A DNA stretch of 32,752 nt from an uncultured Caryophanales bacterium (GCA_947571655.1 CANOYR010000017.1:1-32752); one strand, 5' to 3'; shown: positions 6,623-15,605, counted from the stretch's first letter. Translations and numbers: made by a program. The notes: generated by a model not told the origin, from the letters alone.

Positions 6623-9005
6623 CCTTTACAACATTAGAATTTTCTGACTTTGTCGTTAAAAGCTGATCGACTAAAGAAGAAGTTGACTCTACATAATTAA
6701 TGGTAATTCCACTTCCCTCTTCAATTGCTGCTGAAGTAAACATTTCAGTATAAGTTGGAATTACTGTATTTCTAATATTTAGCGTTGTAACAATTCTTCT
6801 ACAGTCTGCAAACATCTGACTTGTATCTGTAATCTTAGTAAAATCAAAGCCTGATAAGTCGATATTCACTAATTCATAACACTCCTGAAACATTCGCCGC
6901 ATACTCGTTACCATCGAAGTATCAAAATTACTCACATCTAATGTTTCTAATACTCTACACTTTCCAAACATTCGACCCATATTAGATACTTTAGAAGTAT
7001 TAAAACTACTCACATTTAATGTTTTTAAGGCAATACATTCATCAAACATTCCTTCCATATTGGTAACATTCGAGGTATCAAAACTTGAAAGATCTAAACT
7101 TTCTAACTGCCAACACATATTAAACATAAAGTCTGTTCTTGTTAAGGAAGAAGTATTCCAATCATCAAGAATTAAACTTGTTAATCCAGTACAACCAGTA
7201 AACATATTCTGCATATTACTTACCTTCGAAACATTAAAATGACTTAACTCTAAAGAAGAAAGTCCCCAACATTCGAAAAACATAAAACTCATATTCTTAA
7301 CATTTTCTGTATTAAAGGAATGAATATCTAAATCTCTAAGACTATTACAACCTTGAAACATTCGCATCATCGATGTTACATTTGATGTATCAAAGCTAGT
7401 CACATCTAAATTTTCTAAAGAGCTACATCCATAAAACATAGAATTCATAGTGGTAACTTTAGTGGTATCAAAATTACTTAAATCTAAACTCTGTAAAGAG
7501 CTACATTCATTAAACGTAGCAGACATATCAATTACATTTGAGGTATCAAAATGATGAACATCTAAACTAGGAAGTGAGCTACATCCTGAGAACATATTCC
7601 CCATATATATTACATTCGAGGTTGTAAATGTACTTAAATCTAAAGAGGTTAAGCTTTTACATCCAGAAAATAAATACCCCATATCAGTTACTTTTTCTGT
7701 ATGAAATCCTTGTAAATTTAATCCATCTAAAGAAGCACAATCTCTAAACATCTGGGCCATAGTAGTAACATTTGAAGTATCAAAACTACTCACATCTAAT
7801 GTTATTAACTGATTATCCCCAGCAAACATATAGCTCATATTATCTACCTTACTAGTATTAAAATTACTCACATCTAAACTAGTTAATGAACTGCACTCTC
7901 GAAACATCTGATTCATCGTTGTTACATTCTGTGTATTAAAATGAGAAAGATCTAAACTATCGAGTGCGTTACATTCATAGAACATTCCACTCATATTAGT
8001 TGTACTGGAAGTATCAAAACTACTTAAATCAAGAGAAGGAAGACTAGTACAAGAGGCAAATAAGAAGTTCATATCTGTAACTTTTCCATTCTCTAATTTC
8101 ACATCTCCATTAGATGCTTTCATAGCAGAAATACCACCTACTTCAAAATATTCTGTATTGATAAAATCTGTAATGACTAATTTTTCATAGGCAATTGGAT
8201 TCAGCGCCAAACGAAACAACTCATCTCGAATTGTATCTTTATCTACAGGAAACTGTTCATCACTAATTTCACTTAGATTAAAGAATTCTTCATTTGAATC
8301 AAAACCTTCAAGGTTCCAAAGATAAGGAATTCCTCGAATTGTCAAATAAGGATATCTACTCTTTAAATAATGATATTCTCCAACCTGATTAGGATGATCA
8401 CCAATAGGAGATCCTCCTGCGATAAAATAAACAACACAATCTCTACCTTCTACTGGTTGATATTCCCTTAATAATTCATCTACCTTTAATAATCCTCGGT
8501 AATAACTTCTACCAGAATTTTCAGTAAGAAAAGAAGAGATTAGAGAAGAAACCTGTTCTAAATCATTGGTAAAATCAGTTAAAATAGTTCCCTCTTTATT
8601 AAAGGTAATTAGCGACAACCTGTTTTCTGGATTACTAAGTAGTGTGCTCGATAATTCTTTTAAACTCTCTCTTAATATTTGTCCCTTCTCTCCAGAAATA
8701 TTATTGGAAGAGTCTATGACAAAAATCAAGTCCATACTTTGATTATTTACATTCATAATCGTATCTAAATCAAAAGTAATTCTAGCAGTTCCTTTTTCCG
8801 TCCATTTGGCACTTTTTGTAATGCCAATACTTCCTGGTTCTTTTTCTTCATAACTTAATGCTTTCGAAGAAAGGAAAATACTTTTTACAGGGTCTATAAA
8901 AGCGTAAGACTTTAAAAAAATTCCTATGAAGATTAATAGAGAAGATAATACTATGAGAGATAAAATAATTAACCGACCTTGAACATTCTTTTTGTTTCTT
9001 TTCAT
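6606..9005 (-). CDS. Cell-surface protein with vWA domain and BspA-type (DUF285) repeats
   Basis: A 799-aa protein with an N-terminal membrane anchor or uncleaved signal (about 11-32). A von Willebrand A-like domain follows (about 91-270, starting MDLIFVIDSSNN). Then come roughly 17 tandem copies of a 24-residue unit (about 311-750) of the form MxxMFxxCxxLxxLDLSxFDTSxVT. This is the BspA-like leucine-rich/DUF285 repeat found on surface proteins of gut and oral bacteria. The MIDAS motif is imperfect: DSSNN instead of DxSxS. There is no LPxTG motif; the protein ends in GTLIA, so attachment would be by the N-terminal helix. AAAGGAG precedes the ATG by eight bases. An adhesion or ligand-binding role is inferred from the repeat family. 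Confidence 0.88.
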   Translation of the reverse strand: MKRNKKNVQGRLIILSLIVLSSLLIFIGIFLKSYAFIDPVKSIFLSSKALSYEEKEPGSIGITKSAKWTEKGTARITFDLDTIMNVNNQSMDLIFVIDSSNNISGEKGQILRESLKELSSTLLSNPENRLSLITFNKEGTILTDFTNDLEQVSSLISSFLTENSGRSYYRGLLKVDELLREYQPVEGRDCVVYFIAGGSPIGDHPNQVGEYHYLKSRYPYLTIRGIPYLWNLEGFDSNEEFFNLSEISDEQFPVDKDTIRDELFRLALNPIAYEKLVITDFINTEYFEVGGISAMKASNGDVKLENGKVTDMNFLFASCTSLPSLDLSSFDTSSTTNMSGMFYECNALDSLDLSHFNTQNVTTMNQMFRECSSLTSLDVSNFNTSKVDNMSYMFAGDNQLITLDVSSFDTSNVTTMAQMFRDCASLDGLNLQGFHTEKVTDMGYLFSGCKSLTSLDLSTFTTSNVIYMGNMFSGCSSLPSLDVHHFDTSNVIDMSATFNECSSLQSLDLSNFDTTKVTTMNSMFYGCSSLENLDVTSFDTSNVTSMMRMFQGCNSLRDLDIHSFNTENVKNMSFMFFECWGLSSLELSHFNVSKVSNMQNMFTGCTGLTSLILDDWNTSSLTRTDFMFNMCWQLESLDLSSFDTSNVTNMEGMFDECIALKTLNVSSFNTSKVSNMGRMFGKCRVLETLDVSNFDTSMVTSMRRMFQECYELVNIDLSGFDFTKITDTSQMFADCRRIVTTLNIRNTVIPTYTEMFTSAAIEEGSGITINYVESTSSLVDQLLTTKSENSNVVKGTLIA
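6755..8075 (-). repeat. 72-bp-period coding repeats (about 17 BspA/DUF285 units)
   Basis: DNA periodic at about 72 bases encodes the 24-residue repeats. Recurring words on the plus strand such as AACAT, ATTAC and ATCTAA mark each unit. Copies differ at many third positions, so the array is old rather than freshly expanded. Confidence 0.85.
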
Positions 9006-9054
9006 AACCTACGCTCCTTTCATAATCTACTCTACCAATTATATTTATGATTTA

Positions 9055-9083
9055 ATTATACCATCTCCCTAGCGTTTTTTCAA
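9055..9083 (-). promoter_or_regulatory. Strong sigma-A promoter of the vWA/BspA gene
   Basis: Minus strand: TTGAAA (9078-9083), a 17-base spacer, TATAAT (9055-9060) with an extended TGG just before it. This is one of the best promoters in the window and indicates dedicated expression of the surface protein, with a leader of about 43 bases. Confidence 0.75.
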
Positions 9084-9138
9084 ACTTTAGATATTTAACT
9101 TAAGTTTTTTTATTGTCGTCTTTATTGAATGTAAAGTA

Positions 9139-9182
9139 TAAGTCGAGGACTGTGTAAAGAGGTTATCTTAATCCTTGACTTG
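9139..9182. other. Stable hairpin between trmL and the vWA/BspA promoter
   Basis: A ten-base inverted repeat AAGTCGAGGA / TCCTTGACTT (9140-9149 with 9172-9181, one G-T wobble) encloses a 22-base loop. It lies just past the trmL stop. On the minus strand it lacks a T run, so it is a weak terminator candidate for trmL; on the plus strand it is followed by TGTTTTCTTATTTTT. Confidence 0.35.
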
Positions 9183-9187
9183 TTTTC

Positions 9188-9694
9188 TTATTTTTCTAAA
9201 TAATCTTTTCCTTTATGAGGTTCTTCTAAAAGTAGAGTTCTATAATTTTGCTGCCTCAATACTTCATAAATACAAATCGCTACACAATTTGATAAATTGA
9301 GTGCCCTTACTGATTTTGTCATTGGGATTCTCATACAATGATTCAAATCTTTTTGTAAAATTTCCTTGGGAATTCCTGTTGATTCTTTTCCAAAGATTAA
9401 ATAAATTTCTCTTTCTGAATCACTATAATCAAAACTTGTATGCGGTTGATGTCCATAACGAGTAAAATAATAGAAATCCCCACTATTTTTATTGAGAAAG
9501 TCTTGCCAGTTTTCATAAATGACATATTCTAGTTTATCAATATAGTTTACACCGCTTCTTTTTAGGCTTTTATCGTCAATTTTAAATCCTAATGGCTTGA
9601 TTAAATGTAGTTTAGAACCTGTCGCTACACATGTACGCATAATATTTCCCGTATTTTGAGGAATTTCTGGCTGGTACAAGACAACATGAATCAT
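9188..9694 (-). CDS. trmL: tRNA (cytidine/uridine-34-2'-O)-methyltransferase TrmL
   Basis: SPOUT-class methyltransferase that 2'-O-methylates the wobble base of tRNA-Leu using S-adenosylmethionine. The 168 aa match the family length. Family motifs are present: PEIPQNTGNIMRTC at the N-terminus, FGKESTGIP in the middle, and RIPM...RALNLSNCVAI forming the trefoil-knot cofactor site. The start ATG shares its A with the TAA of the upstream gene (TAATG), and AGGTGAG lies in that gene's last codons, so translation is probably coupled. It appears to be the last gene of the U32 operon. Confidence 0.93.
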   Translation of the reverse strand: MIHVVLYQPEIPQNTGNIMRTCVATGSKLHLIKPLGFKIDDKSLKRSGVNYIDKLEYVIYENWQDFLNKNSGDFYYFTRYGHQPHTSFDYSDSEREIYLIFGKESTGIPKEILQKDLNHCMRIPMTKSVRALNLSNCVAICIYEVLRQQNYRTLLLEEPHKGKDYLEK

Positions 9695-10221
9695 TAGCTA
9701 CTCACCTGATGTTGATCTAAAAATTGTGAAATTTTTGAAGGAGAGTAATCATCTTCTAAAGAAATTTCTAAAAGGGATTCTATTTTTCCATTTCTAAATA
9801 CGATAATTGATGGATAGCTTTTTAGTGTACTATTATAAAATTTATTAAATTCTTTGAAGAATGCTTGGATTCCTTTTATATTTTCTAAATTTAGATACAC
9901 AATAGAATCTTCTAATTTTTTATCTTTTATGATTTGGTTGAAATCACTTTCAAAAGTGCGACAATTTGAATCACTTACTGCCCCTATATAGATTACTGCA
10001 TTGGGATTTTCTCTTACAAAATTATAGACTTCATTATGATTAATTTCTTGTTGAATGGTTTCACTAATCACTGGGATTTTTAGTTTATAGTTTTGTTTGT
10101 TTAAATATAAATTTCGAATGAATAGTACTAAAAATATAGTAAGAACAAAAAGTATGAATAATTTAATGTAGTTAGAAAATGTATTTAGATTGTCTTTTTT
10201 TCGATGCTCCTTTTTTAGCAT
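9694..10221 (-). CDS. Membrane-anchored thioredoxin-like protein
   Basis: A 175-aa protein with a basic N-terminus, one transmembrane segment (about 18-36, IKLFILFVLTIFLVLFIRNL) and an extracytoplasmic thioredoxin-like domain. The fold is suggested by the strand VIYIGAVSDSNC followed by a helix, and by YPSIIVFRNGKI, where the Pro corresponds to the cis-Pro of thioredoxins. Only one Cys (DSNC) occupies the active-site region, so a normal CxxC dithiol is absent; a monothiol or purely structural role is possible. AGGTGAT precedes the ATG. It lies 46 bases after the U32 gene and overlaps trmL by one base. Confidence 0.75.
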   Translation of the reverse strand: MLKKEHRKKDNLNTFSNYIKLFILFVLTIFLVLFIRNLYLNKQNYKLKIPVISETIQQEINHNEVYNFVRENPNAVIYIGAVSDSNCRTFESDFNQIIKDKKLEDSIVYLNLENIKGIQAFFKEFNKFYNSTLKSYPSIIVFRNGKIESLLEISLEDDYSPSKISQFLDQHQVSS

Positions 10222-10267
10222 AAAATCACCTATCCTTTTTATTATCTTAACATAAAATTTAAAATAT

Positions 10268-12520
10268 CTAAAGTTCCTTTCTAAGTTTTTTTATAATTGT
10301 AGAAATTTCTTCCTTTGTTTCATTTAAAAATTCAAAACGAAAATATCTAATTCCCATAGAAAGATATTCTGCTTGATTTCTTTTTATTGGAGTATGATAA
10401 AAAATATGGGTTAATTCATTGGATTGTAACATTGGATAAATGGCGCCATTTCGATCTTTTAAGGAGTATTGTTTTTTTCTTTGACACAAGGAACAGTTCT
10501 TTTGAACAGTTTTAAAAGCAAGTGATAAAGGACAGTACTTCATAACCATTGCTTCTATATATCCATATAAGATAATTTCAATTTCTGGGATATTAGAGCA
10601 TTCTTTTACAATGGATTGAACCTGATTTTTAGAACATTCAATCGATAATGTAGAACGCTTTACTCCATGTTCAAATAAATATTCTAACATCGAATGATTT
10701 GAAACATTTAAGTAGTAATCACTTATCAATTCATTTTCTTTAGAATATGCCTTGATGGCACCAAGTTCTCCTATTAATAAACGCTCTTTTGAAAAAAAGG
10801 GGTGAACATTCATTACACGATCTAATCTATAATAGATGGAAATTTTTTCTTTAAATTCTAAGTAAAGAGAGAAATCTGGTGTATAAAATTCATGAATTCC
10901 AAGATCTAAACAAGCAAGTAACTGTTCTCGATTTCTAACAAGTGCTGTATAGATTATGTTTGTGTTTAAAGGAATCCTCTTTTTGTTTGGTAATTCTTTG
11001 TTTGAATTTTCAATTATCGTTGGAATCGTTTTTCTTTCCCGAACTTTTATTAATTCTTGTAATAATTCTCTTCGAAGGTAGTTGATAGACTGAATAGGAA
11101 TAAATAGATTAGAATCCATATCTATCTGAATTTCTGAAATTACAAATGGCGTATCTTTACACTTTTTTAATTGAGTAATGACTCTTTCTTCTGTCGTTGG
11201 ACTTTTTGTAGCAAGTTCTAAAAAATTTCCACTTTTGGAAATGATATGCTGAAAGTCATTTACTGTAACTTGAAATGGTTCTTTGTAATGTGCTGTTACG
11301 GTCATTGTAATGGGAATTTTTTTTTGTTCATATTTTTCTAAACGTTTTATTAACTTTCGGTCTAGGGTTTTCATTACTGTATCACCTACTTGCACAAAAA
11401 CTTTATGATCTAAAAAAACATGATTTCCTTTTGGTAGTGAATGGACCAGCTTACCAGAAATATCATATAAATAATTGACAATCATTCCAGAATTGGATTC
11501 TAAAAAACGAATACCATCTTCTTGTGTTAATTCTTCTGAAAGTAAAATTTCAATTCTATGATTCGAAACGGAAATTACTTTTCCAATCGGATATCCAATA
11601 TGATTCGGACTTTTAATATTCATTAGATTGGAAAAAGAAGAAGAAAATAAAAAGCCATCTGTAAAATCCCGATTAAAAAGAATTCTTAGATTTTTTTGAT
11701 CTTCTTCTGTCAAGAAACTGTGGTTCTTTTTTTCATAATTATCGATTAGTTTTCTGTATAGTGAAACAATAAATCCAATCGTTGTGGGAGACTTCATTCT
11801 TCCTTCAATTTTAAAGCTAGTAACTTTCGATTCCATTAGCTCTGAAATATGATTCATACTATTTAATTCTTTGGGACTTAATAAGTAATTTCCACTTGTT
11901 GTGATTGGCTTTTTATTTTCTAATAATTGAAAAGGCAATCTACAAATTCCAGCACACTCTCCTCGATTTCCACTCCTAGATAACAATAGACTACTGAATA
12001 GACACTGTCCAGAATAACAGATACAGAGGGCTCCATGAATAAAACATTCAATTTCCATCGTCGTATCTAAGTGATTGATTTCTTCTAAACTGAGTTCTCT
12101 TGCAACAACTACTCTTTTTACACCAAGTTCTTCTAATAAATGAAGTCCTTCTTGATTATGATTATGTAGTTGTGTAGAAGCATGAATTTCTAAATTTGGA
12201 AATTTTTTTCGGAGAATAGAAATCAGACCGATGTCTTGTACAATTACAGCATCTACAAAGTGATGATGAAGGAAGGAAGCATAGCGAATGACTTCTTCTA
12301 ATTCTTCTTCGTAAATCATCGTATTTATGGTAACATAAATTTTTACTCCATATAAATGGCAATAAGAAATCGCACGTATCATTTCTTCTTCATTAAAATT
12401 AGAAGCTGCTTTACGGGCACCAAATTTCTTTCCACCTAAATAGATGGCATCTGCACCATGATGAACTGCTTGCTTCAGTGTTTCAAAATCTCCTGCAGGA
12501 GCCAGTAGTTCCTTTTTCAT
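10268..12520 (-). CDS. Peptidase U32-family protein with C-terminal DUF3656-type domain (RlhA-like)
   Basis: Family members act in RNA hydroxylation (RlhA on 23S rRNA C2501, TrhP on tRNA wobble uridine) rather than proteolysis. The 750-aa protein opens with KKELLAPAGDFETLKQAVHHGADAIYLGG in pieces typical of U32. It carries the U32 signature around IECFIHGALCICYSGQCLFS with further Cys in RGECAGICRLPF, and has a long C-terminal part with a second Cys cluster (KYCPL...KNCSLCQRK) that could bind an Fe-S centre. Length and layout favour the RlhA type. The ATG at 12520 has GAGGTGA just upstream; the 32 extra codons of the longer frame cross the promoter. It heads the operon with the thioredoxin-like gene and trmL. 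Confidence 0.88.
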   Translation of the reverse strand: MKKELLAPAGDFETLKQAVHHGADAIYLGGKKFGARKAASNFNEEEMIRAISYCHLYGVKIYVTINTMIYEEELEEVIRYASFLHHHFVDAVIVQDIGLISILRKKFPNLEIHASTQLHNHNQEGLHLLEELGVKRVVVARELSLEEINHLDTTMEIECFIHGALCICYSGQCLFSSLLLSRSGNRGECAGICRLPFQLLENKKPITTSGNYLLSPKELNSMNHISELMESKVTSFKIEGRMKSPTTIGFIVSLYRKLIDNYEKKNHSFLTEEDQKNLRILFNRDFTDGFLFSSSFSNLMNIKSPNHIGYPIGKVISVSNHRIEILLSEELTQEDGIRFLESNSGMIVNYLYDISGKLVHSLPKGNHVFLDHKVFVQVGDTVMKTLDRKLIKRLEKYEQKKIPITMTVTAHYKEPFQVTVNDFQHIISKSGNFLELATKSPTTEERVITQLKKCKDTPFVISEIQIDMDSNLFIPIQSINYLRRELLQELIKVRERKTIPTIIENSNKELPNKKRIPLNTNIIYTALVRNREQLLACLDLGIHEFYTPDFSLYLEFKEKISIYYRLDRVMNVHPFFSKERLLIGELGAIKAYSKENELISDYYLNVSNHSMLEYLFEHGVKRSTLSIECSKNQVQSIVKECSNIPEIEIILYGYIEAMVMKYCPLSLAFKTVQKNCSLCQRKKQYSLKDRNGAIYPMLQSNELTHIFYHTPIKRNQAEYLSMGIRYFRFEFLNETKEEISTIIKKLRKEL

Positions 12521-12542
12521 AGACTTCACCTCAACTGCCTCA

Positions 12543-12571
12543 ATTATACCATAAAGTATCACTTTCAGATA
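12543..12571 (-). promoter_or_regulatory. Promoter of the U32 operon (extended -10)
   Basis: Minus strand TGGTATAAT gives a perfect extended -10 (TATAAT at 12543-12548). The -35 region at 12566-12571 (TATCTG) is poor. It overlaps the -35 of the divergent promoter for the membrane protein at 12615. Confidence 0.55.
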
Positions 12572-12592
12572 GTAGATAACACATGATATAAT
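12564..12592 (+). promoter_or_regulatory. Promoter of the divergent GT-C-like membrane protein
   Basis: TTCAGA (12564-12569), a 17-base spacer and TGATATAAT (extended -10, TATAAT at 12587-12592). The -10 covers the first ATG of the reading frame (12591), so that ATG cannot be in the transcript. Confidence 0.55.
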
Positions 12593-12614
12593 GTTATTGG
12601 AAAGGGTGATTGCC

Positions 12615-13982
12615 ATAAAAAAAGAAAAATGGTTTTTATTTTTTATTTTTATTTTAATTCTCTGTATCAGTATTTTCCTATTTTCTTACGGAAGTGATTT
12701 CTATTGGCATTTAAAGGTTGGACAGTATATTTCCTCCCATCATAAAATTCCATTTACAGATATTTTTTCATGGTATGCATCTAGTAATCATCTTTCTTGG
12801 ATTTCTCATGAATGGTTATTTGAAGTTCTCATTTATCGGTTTTTCTATTTTGGAAAGGAGTTTGGCATTTTCCTTTATGTATTATTAACTTTAATTCTAA
12901 TTTCCATCACTCTTTGGAAGCAGAATGAAAAAATATTTTTGAAATTTCCATTCGAAACAATTCTATGGAGTGTTGTCGGAATGCTCATATTCGCAAATAA
13001 AACACTTCCTAGACCTCATTTAATTAGCTATCTTTTGTTTGCACTTACTCTTTATCTTGCCTATGATACTTTCCAAAATACGAATAGTAAAAAGATTTAT
13101 TTCGCACCTCTTCTTTCTCTTCTTTGGAGTAATATTCATGGAGGAAGTAGTAATTTAAGTTATTTTATTTATGGGAGCTTTTTATTTTTAAGTATTTTTC
13201 CCTTTAATTTTTCTCTCACAAGAGAACAACAAAAGAAATTTCTTTATGCTTTTTCTACTTCAATTTTATCTATTTGTATCAATCCTCATGGAGTTAAGAT
13301 GCTTTTTTATCCATATATTAATATGACATATAAAGTCATGTTAAATTGTATCGAGGAATGGCAATCTCTATCACTTACTAGTGTTGATGGTATTTTCTAT
13401 TTACTTCTAATCTTTTTTGTCTTTTTTAAAATCTTTCACTCAAAAAAGGAACATCAGAAAATTGATTTTCTTCTTTTATTCGTATTTGTGATTTTAGGAA
13501 TTAAATCTACTAGATTTATGCCCTATTTCTTTATCGTATGTACTTCTATTCTTCCAAAGTATTGGAAGAAATCTAAAATTAAAATTCAATTACTCCCTAT
13601 TCTAATCTTTCTTCTTTTCATGATTCCAAGTTTTTATTTGTTACTTTATCAGAAACCAGAATTTTCCTTAGTTTCAAAGGAAATGATTACGTATTTAAAA
13701 AAAGAAAAAGGAATACTTTATAATTCATATGAACTTGGAGGATATTTAATTTATCAAGGCATCCCTGTATTTATTGATGGAAGGGCTGATCTTTATATTG
13801 ATACTATTTTGTGTGATAGTTGTCAGATAGAACAAGGAAAAAATCCAGAATTTTTAGATCATTATCCATTTGATACCTTCCTAGTACAGAATCATACAAA
13901 GGTCGAGACTTATTTAAGTGAAAATCCAAAGTATCAATTAAAATTAAAAGATCAAAAAAATTCGTTGTATATTTTAAAATAA
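12615..13982 (+). CDS. Polytopic membrane protein, GT-C glycosyltransferase-like, with apparent ATA start
   Basis: About 455 aa with eight or more predicted membrane segments. The loop after the first helix contains FYWHLKVGQYI, IPFTDIFSW and WISHEWLFEVL, and the C-terminal part has GGYLIYQGIPVFIDGRADLY. Both are typical of GT-C-like membrane proteins that use lipid-linked sugars; the substrate is unknown. The frame has an ATG at 12591, but it lies inside the -10 box. GGAAAGGGTGATTGCC is a normal ribosome-binding site and spacer followed by ATA AAA AAA GAA, which would give the common beginning MKKEKW. I therefore place the start at the ATA, with GTG (12606) or TTG (12597) as poorer choices. 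Confidence 0.72.
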   Translation: MKKEKWFLFFIFILILCISIFLFSYGSDFYWHLKVGQYISSHHKIPFTDIFSWYASSNHLSWISHEWLFEVLIYRFFYFGKEFGIFLYVLLTLILISITLWKQNEKIFLKFPFETILWSVVGMLIFANKTLPRPHLISYLLFALTLYLAYDTFQNTNSKKIYFAPLLSLLWSNIHGGSSNLSYFIYGSFLFLSIFPFNFSLTREQQKKFLYAFSTSILSICINPHGVKMLFYPYINMTYKVMLNCIEEWQSLSLTSVDGIFYLLLIFFVFFKIFHSKKEHQKIDFLLLFVFVILGIKSTRFMPYFFIVCTSILPKYWKKSKIKIQLLPILIFLLFMIPSFYLLLYQKPEFSLVSKEMITYLKKEKGILYNSYELGGYLIYQGIPVFIDGRADLYIDTILCDSCQIEQGKNPEFLDHYPFDTFLVQNHTKVETYLSENPKYQLKLKDQKNSLYILK

Positions 13983-14016
13983 AAATATATTTTTATAGAG
14001 AAAGTTGTCATCTTTT

Positions 14017-15330
14017 TTATTTTTCATTTGTATAGACTTGATCTTTGGATGCTAGTGTTTCTAAATAAATATAGTTGTTTACAATATAGTCTTTAAAAAT
14101 TGGGTCATTTTGTAATCTTTGCTTTTTACGAAAATAATCGTGATCTAAAATAAATAAGCATTTCTGATTTTGACAATTTTTTTGTATCTGATTTAGGTAT
14201 TTTTCTTGATTGGTTCCTAAATTTCCACGATTGATTAAATCATAGTGATTGGGAAACTCTAAGAGCTCTAAACGAATTAAATAAGCATTCGACATCAATA
14301 AATAAACATGATATTCTTGTTCTTTTTGCTTTACATAGTTGGTAATATTAGAAAAATAAGAATCAAATCCAGGATTTGTCCGACGATATTTTATGAAAGA
14401 GTCTATCGTAGTGTATGAGAAAGGTAGATCTTTTAAGAAAACCACAATAAAACTAACCATTAAAAGTTGTTTTCCAATTTTCAAATATTCTTTCTTTTTG
14501 CAGGTAACAAAAAAATAATATAAAACAGGGATTCCTCCAATTAACACATGATTACTGTCTATAATTGGAAAAGCAATTGATTGAAATCCAATTAAATAAA
14601 GAATTTTTAAATCTTTTGTTCGTAAATATTTCCTTCCAAGAAACCATAATATAAGAACTTCTATTAAAAGAAACGGAAGTTGAATAGAAAAATTATCTAG
14701 AAAACTTCCAAGTCCTAGATAGCAAAAATCTATATAGTGAAAGAAAATTTTATGATAAAATAGGAATCCAAAAAAGATGAAACAAGGAATACTAAAGGAA
14801 AAAAATTTCTTTTTCTTTTCTTTTCCATAAAAAAAGAAAAGTAGAAATAAAAGGATTCCAATGTTTTGTTTGGTCATAAAAATAAGACTTAGAATGATTC
14901 CTGTGAATATTGTTTTATTCTTTATCTTGCTCTCTTCTAAAATTAAAATTAGAATCAGAAGAAAGGATAGAAAAGTATTATACGTAAATGGAATGGGTAA
15001 AATTCCTAAAAATAGAAGAAAATAAAAATAAGAGGATTCTAGTTTTTTGGAAATAGGAAGTAGTAAAAGAGCAAATAATAAACTGTTGATAATAGAAAAT
15101 AGAAAGAGATAATTTTTTAAAGGAACTAGAAAAAGAGCGATTAGATAATTATAAAAGGGTCCAATAACCATATTGAAATCTCGATATGGAATTTTTCCAT
15201 GTGCCATTTGATAGGAGAAGCCATAATTCCAAATTTCATCTCTAGTTAGACTTGTTAAAAAATAAGAAATGAGGAGCAGTAATAGTACTGTTCCTATATA
15301 GACAATTATGTCGTACTTTATTTTTTTCAT
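14017..15330 (-). CDS. Polytopic membrane protein, GT-C/PMT-like glycosyltransferase candidate
   Basis: A 437-aa, very hydrophobic protein with about ten membrane segments. The first extracellular loop has RDEIW followed by GKIPYRDFNMVIGPFYNYL. This resembles the acidic-loop region of GT-C/ArnT-PMT-type glycosyltransferases (GxxPYxDF, GP, YL). A soluble tail follows (about 310-437) with a CQNQKCLF Cys pair. It would transfer a sugar from a lipid carrier at the outer face of the membrane; acceptor and donor cannot be read. It follows the sigG operon and is convergent with the other GT-C-like gene. The ATG has GAGG eleven bases upstream, a slightly long spacing. Confidence 0.72.
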   Translation of the reverse strand: MKKIKYDIIVYIGTVLLLLLISYFLTSLTRDEIWNYGFSYQMAHGKIPYRDFNMVIGPFYNYLIALFLVPLKNYLFLFSIINSLLFALLLLPISKKLESSYFYFLLFLGILPIPFTYNTFLSFLLILILILEESKIKNKTIFTGIILSLIFMTKQNIGILLFLLFFFYGKEKKKKFFSFSIPCFIFFGFLFYHKIFFHYIDFCYLGLGSFLDNFSIQLPFLLIEVLILWFLGRKYLRTKDLKILYLIGFQSIAFPIIDSNHVLIGGIPVLYYFFVTCKKKEYLKIGKQLLMVSFIVVFLKDLPFSYTTIDSFIKYRRTNPGFDSYFSNITNYVKQKEQEYHVYLLMSNAYLIRLELLEFPNHYDLINRGNLGTNQEKYLNQIQKNCQNQKCLFILDHDYFRKKQRLQNDPIFKDYIVNNYIYLETLASKDQVYTNEK

Positions 15331-15353
15331 AGTGTTTCTTACCTCTTATTTAG

Positions 15354-15359
15354 AGTATA
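15354..15359 (-). promoter_or_regulatory. Possible extended -10 for the GT-C/PMT-like gene
   Basis: Minus strand TGTTATACT provides an extended -10 in the short gap between ylmC and this gene. No clear -35 is visible, and read-through from the sigG operon is equally possible. Confidence 0.35.
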
Positions 15360-15371
15360 ACACATTCTCTT

Positions 15372-15605
15372 CTATCCACCTAATTTCACTAAAATTACGT
15401 CTTCTCCAATTTTTGTGATACTTTTCCATGGAATTTCTGCATCTTCTCTTTTTCCCAAAAATGAAAAAAAGTTTTTGCTGGGTTCAATAATTAAGGAGAG
15501 AATTGTTCCTGTTGATTCTTCTACCTTTACATCAATAATATTTCCTACATTTCTCCCATCAATCACATTGACAATATCTTTTCTTTGTAAATCGGACAGT
15601 AACAT
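15372..15605 (-). CDS. ylmC: YlmC/YmxH-family PRC-barrel sporulation protein
   Basis: A 77-aa PRC-barrel protein. The pattern LLSDLQRKDIVNVIDGRNVG, then an acidic beta strand, then EIPWKSITKIGEDVILVKL is characteristic of the YlmC/YmxH family of spore formers. In B. subtilis ylmC lies directly downstream of sigG, and the same association holds here with two genes between. AGGTGG lies six bases before the ATG at 15605; a GTG three codons earlier overlaps that site and is rejected. The molecular role is not established. Confidence 0.88.
   Translation of the reverse strand: MLLSDLQRKDIVNVIDGRNVGNIIDVKVEESTGTILSLIIEPSKNFFSFLGKREDAEIPWKSITKIGEDVILVKLGG

Noticed and set aside
6755..8075. Regular about 72-bp repeats that could suggest a CRISPR-like array
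   Set aside because: The repeats are diverged, in frame and encode the 24-residue BspA/DUF285 unit; there are no identical short repeats separated by unique spacers.
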